A stretch of 13,563 nucleotides of DNA from DTU018 sp029550685 (GTDB lineage Bacteria > Bacillota > Syntrophomonadia > Syntrophomonadales > Syntrophomonadaceae): contig DAONVO010000061.1 in assembly GCA_035412805.1 (NCBI GenBank), forward strand, positions 1 through 13,563, read 5' to 3'. Positions 13,505 to 13,563 of the stretch are shown here, piece by piece. Each line of letters starts with the position of its first letter. Position 1 is the stretch's first letter. Below the pieces are notes generated by a model that was not told the origin of the DNA, made no database searches, and saw only the letters and a list, made by a program, of their open reading frames with translations. Both the position numbers and the translations under genes were made by a program.

Positions 13505-13563
13505 TAAGAACCGGCAACTGCTAGGTGGCATTGCTGTGAAAATGACTTCATAATGTGTCATTG

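Overview
The window looks like chromosome from an anaerobic Firmicute of the Clostridia type. Shine-Dalgarno sites are strong and purine-rich (AAGGAGG class), one gene starts at TTG, and genes are close-packed. The mix of EtfBA, acyl-CoA dehydrogenase, lipoprotein nuclease, HD-GYP and NodB-type deacetylase would suit a fatty-acid-oxidising, possibly syntrophic, lineage such as the Syntrophomonadaceae. That placement is inference; there is no rRNA or other marker here. A run of exactly 100 N (1560-1659) is a scaffold join of unknown true size.

Left part (1-4851): a tandem HD / HD-GYP phosphodiesterase gene (+) is followed by the C-terminal end of a membrane protein on the minus strand, cut by the gap. 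Then come three co-directional genes: an NRDE/TANGO2-family protein, a two-helix membrane protein with a C-terminal zinc ribbon, and an AlkD-type DNA alkylation repair glycosylase that begins at TTG. A gene-free stretch of about 390 bases (3765-4155) holds repeats, including a GC-rich dispersed repeat of the 'CATTGCGAGGAGCG' type. After it lies a secreted lipoprotein nuclease of the SNase family with a C-terminal metal-binding module.

Central part (4882-11555): etfBA runs leftward. Diverging from it is a rightward cluster: histidine phosphatase-like protein, acyl-CoA dehydrogenase, TetR regulator, APH-type phosphotransferase and SDR oxidoreductase. The space between etfB and the phosphatase is unusually well organised. 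Two good sigma-A-type promoters stand back to back, separated only by a symmetric A7/T7 hairpin, and each carries its own palindrome. The phosphotransferase/acyl-CoA dehydrogenase pair corresponds to the two halves of animal ACAD10/ACAD11 and to LvaA/LvaC of Pseudomonas levulinate catabolism. In those systems a 4-hydroxyacyl-CoA is phosphorylated and the phosphate then eliminated, which lets a gamma-hydroxy acid enter beta-oxidation. The best reading of the cluster is therefore a 4-hydroxyacyl-CoA (or related hydroxyacyl-CoA) catabolic operon with its own TetR regulator, an SDR for a hydroxyl/keto step, and an ETF pair next door.

Right part (11560-13563): an inverted pair of REP-like sequences ending in a T-run separates the SDR gene from a convergent zinc-dependent secondary-alcohol-type dehydrogenase. 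Last is a small polysaccharide deacetylase on the minus strand. Its 5' end lacks a normal start in frame; an ATG in another frame leads through a T-TTA-AAA heptamer into the deacetylase frame, so it is either a homopolymer indel or a -1 frameshift.
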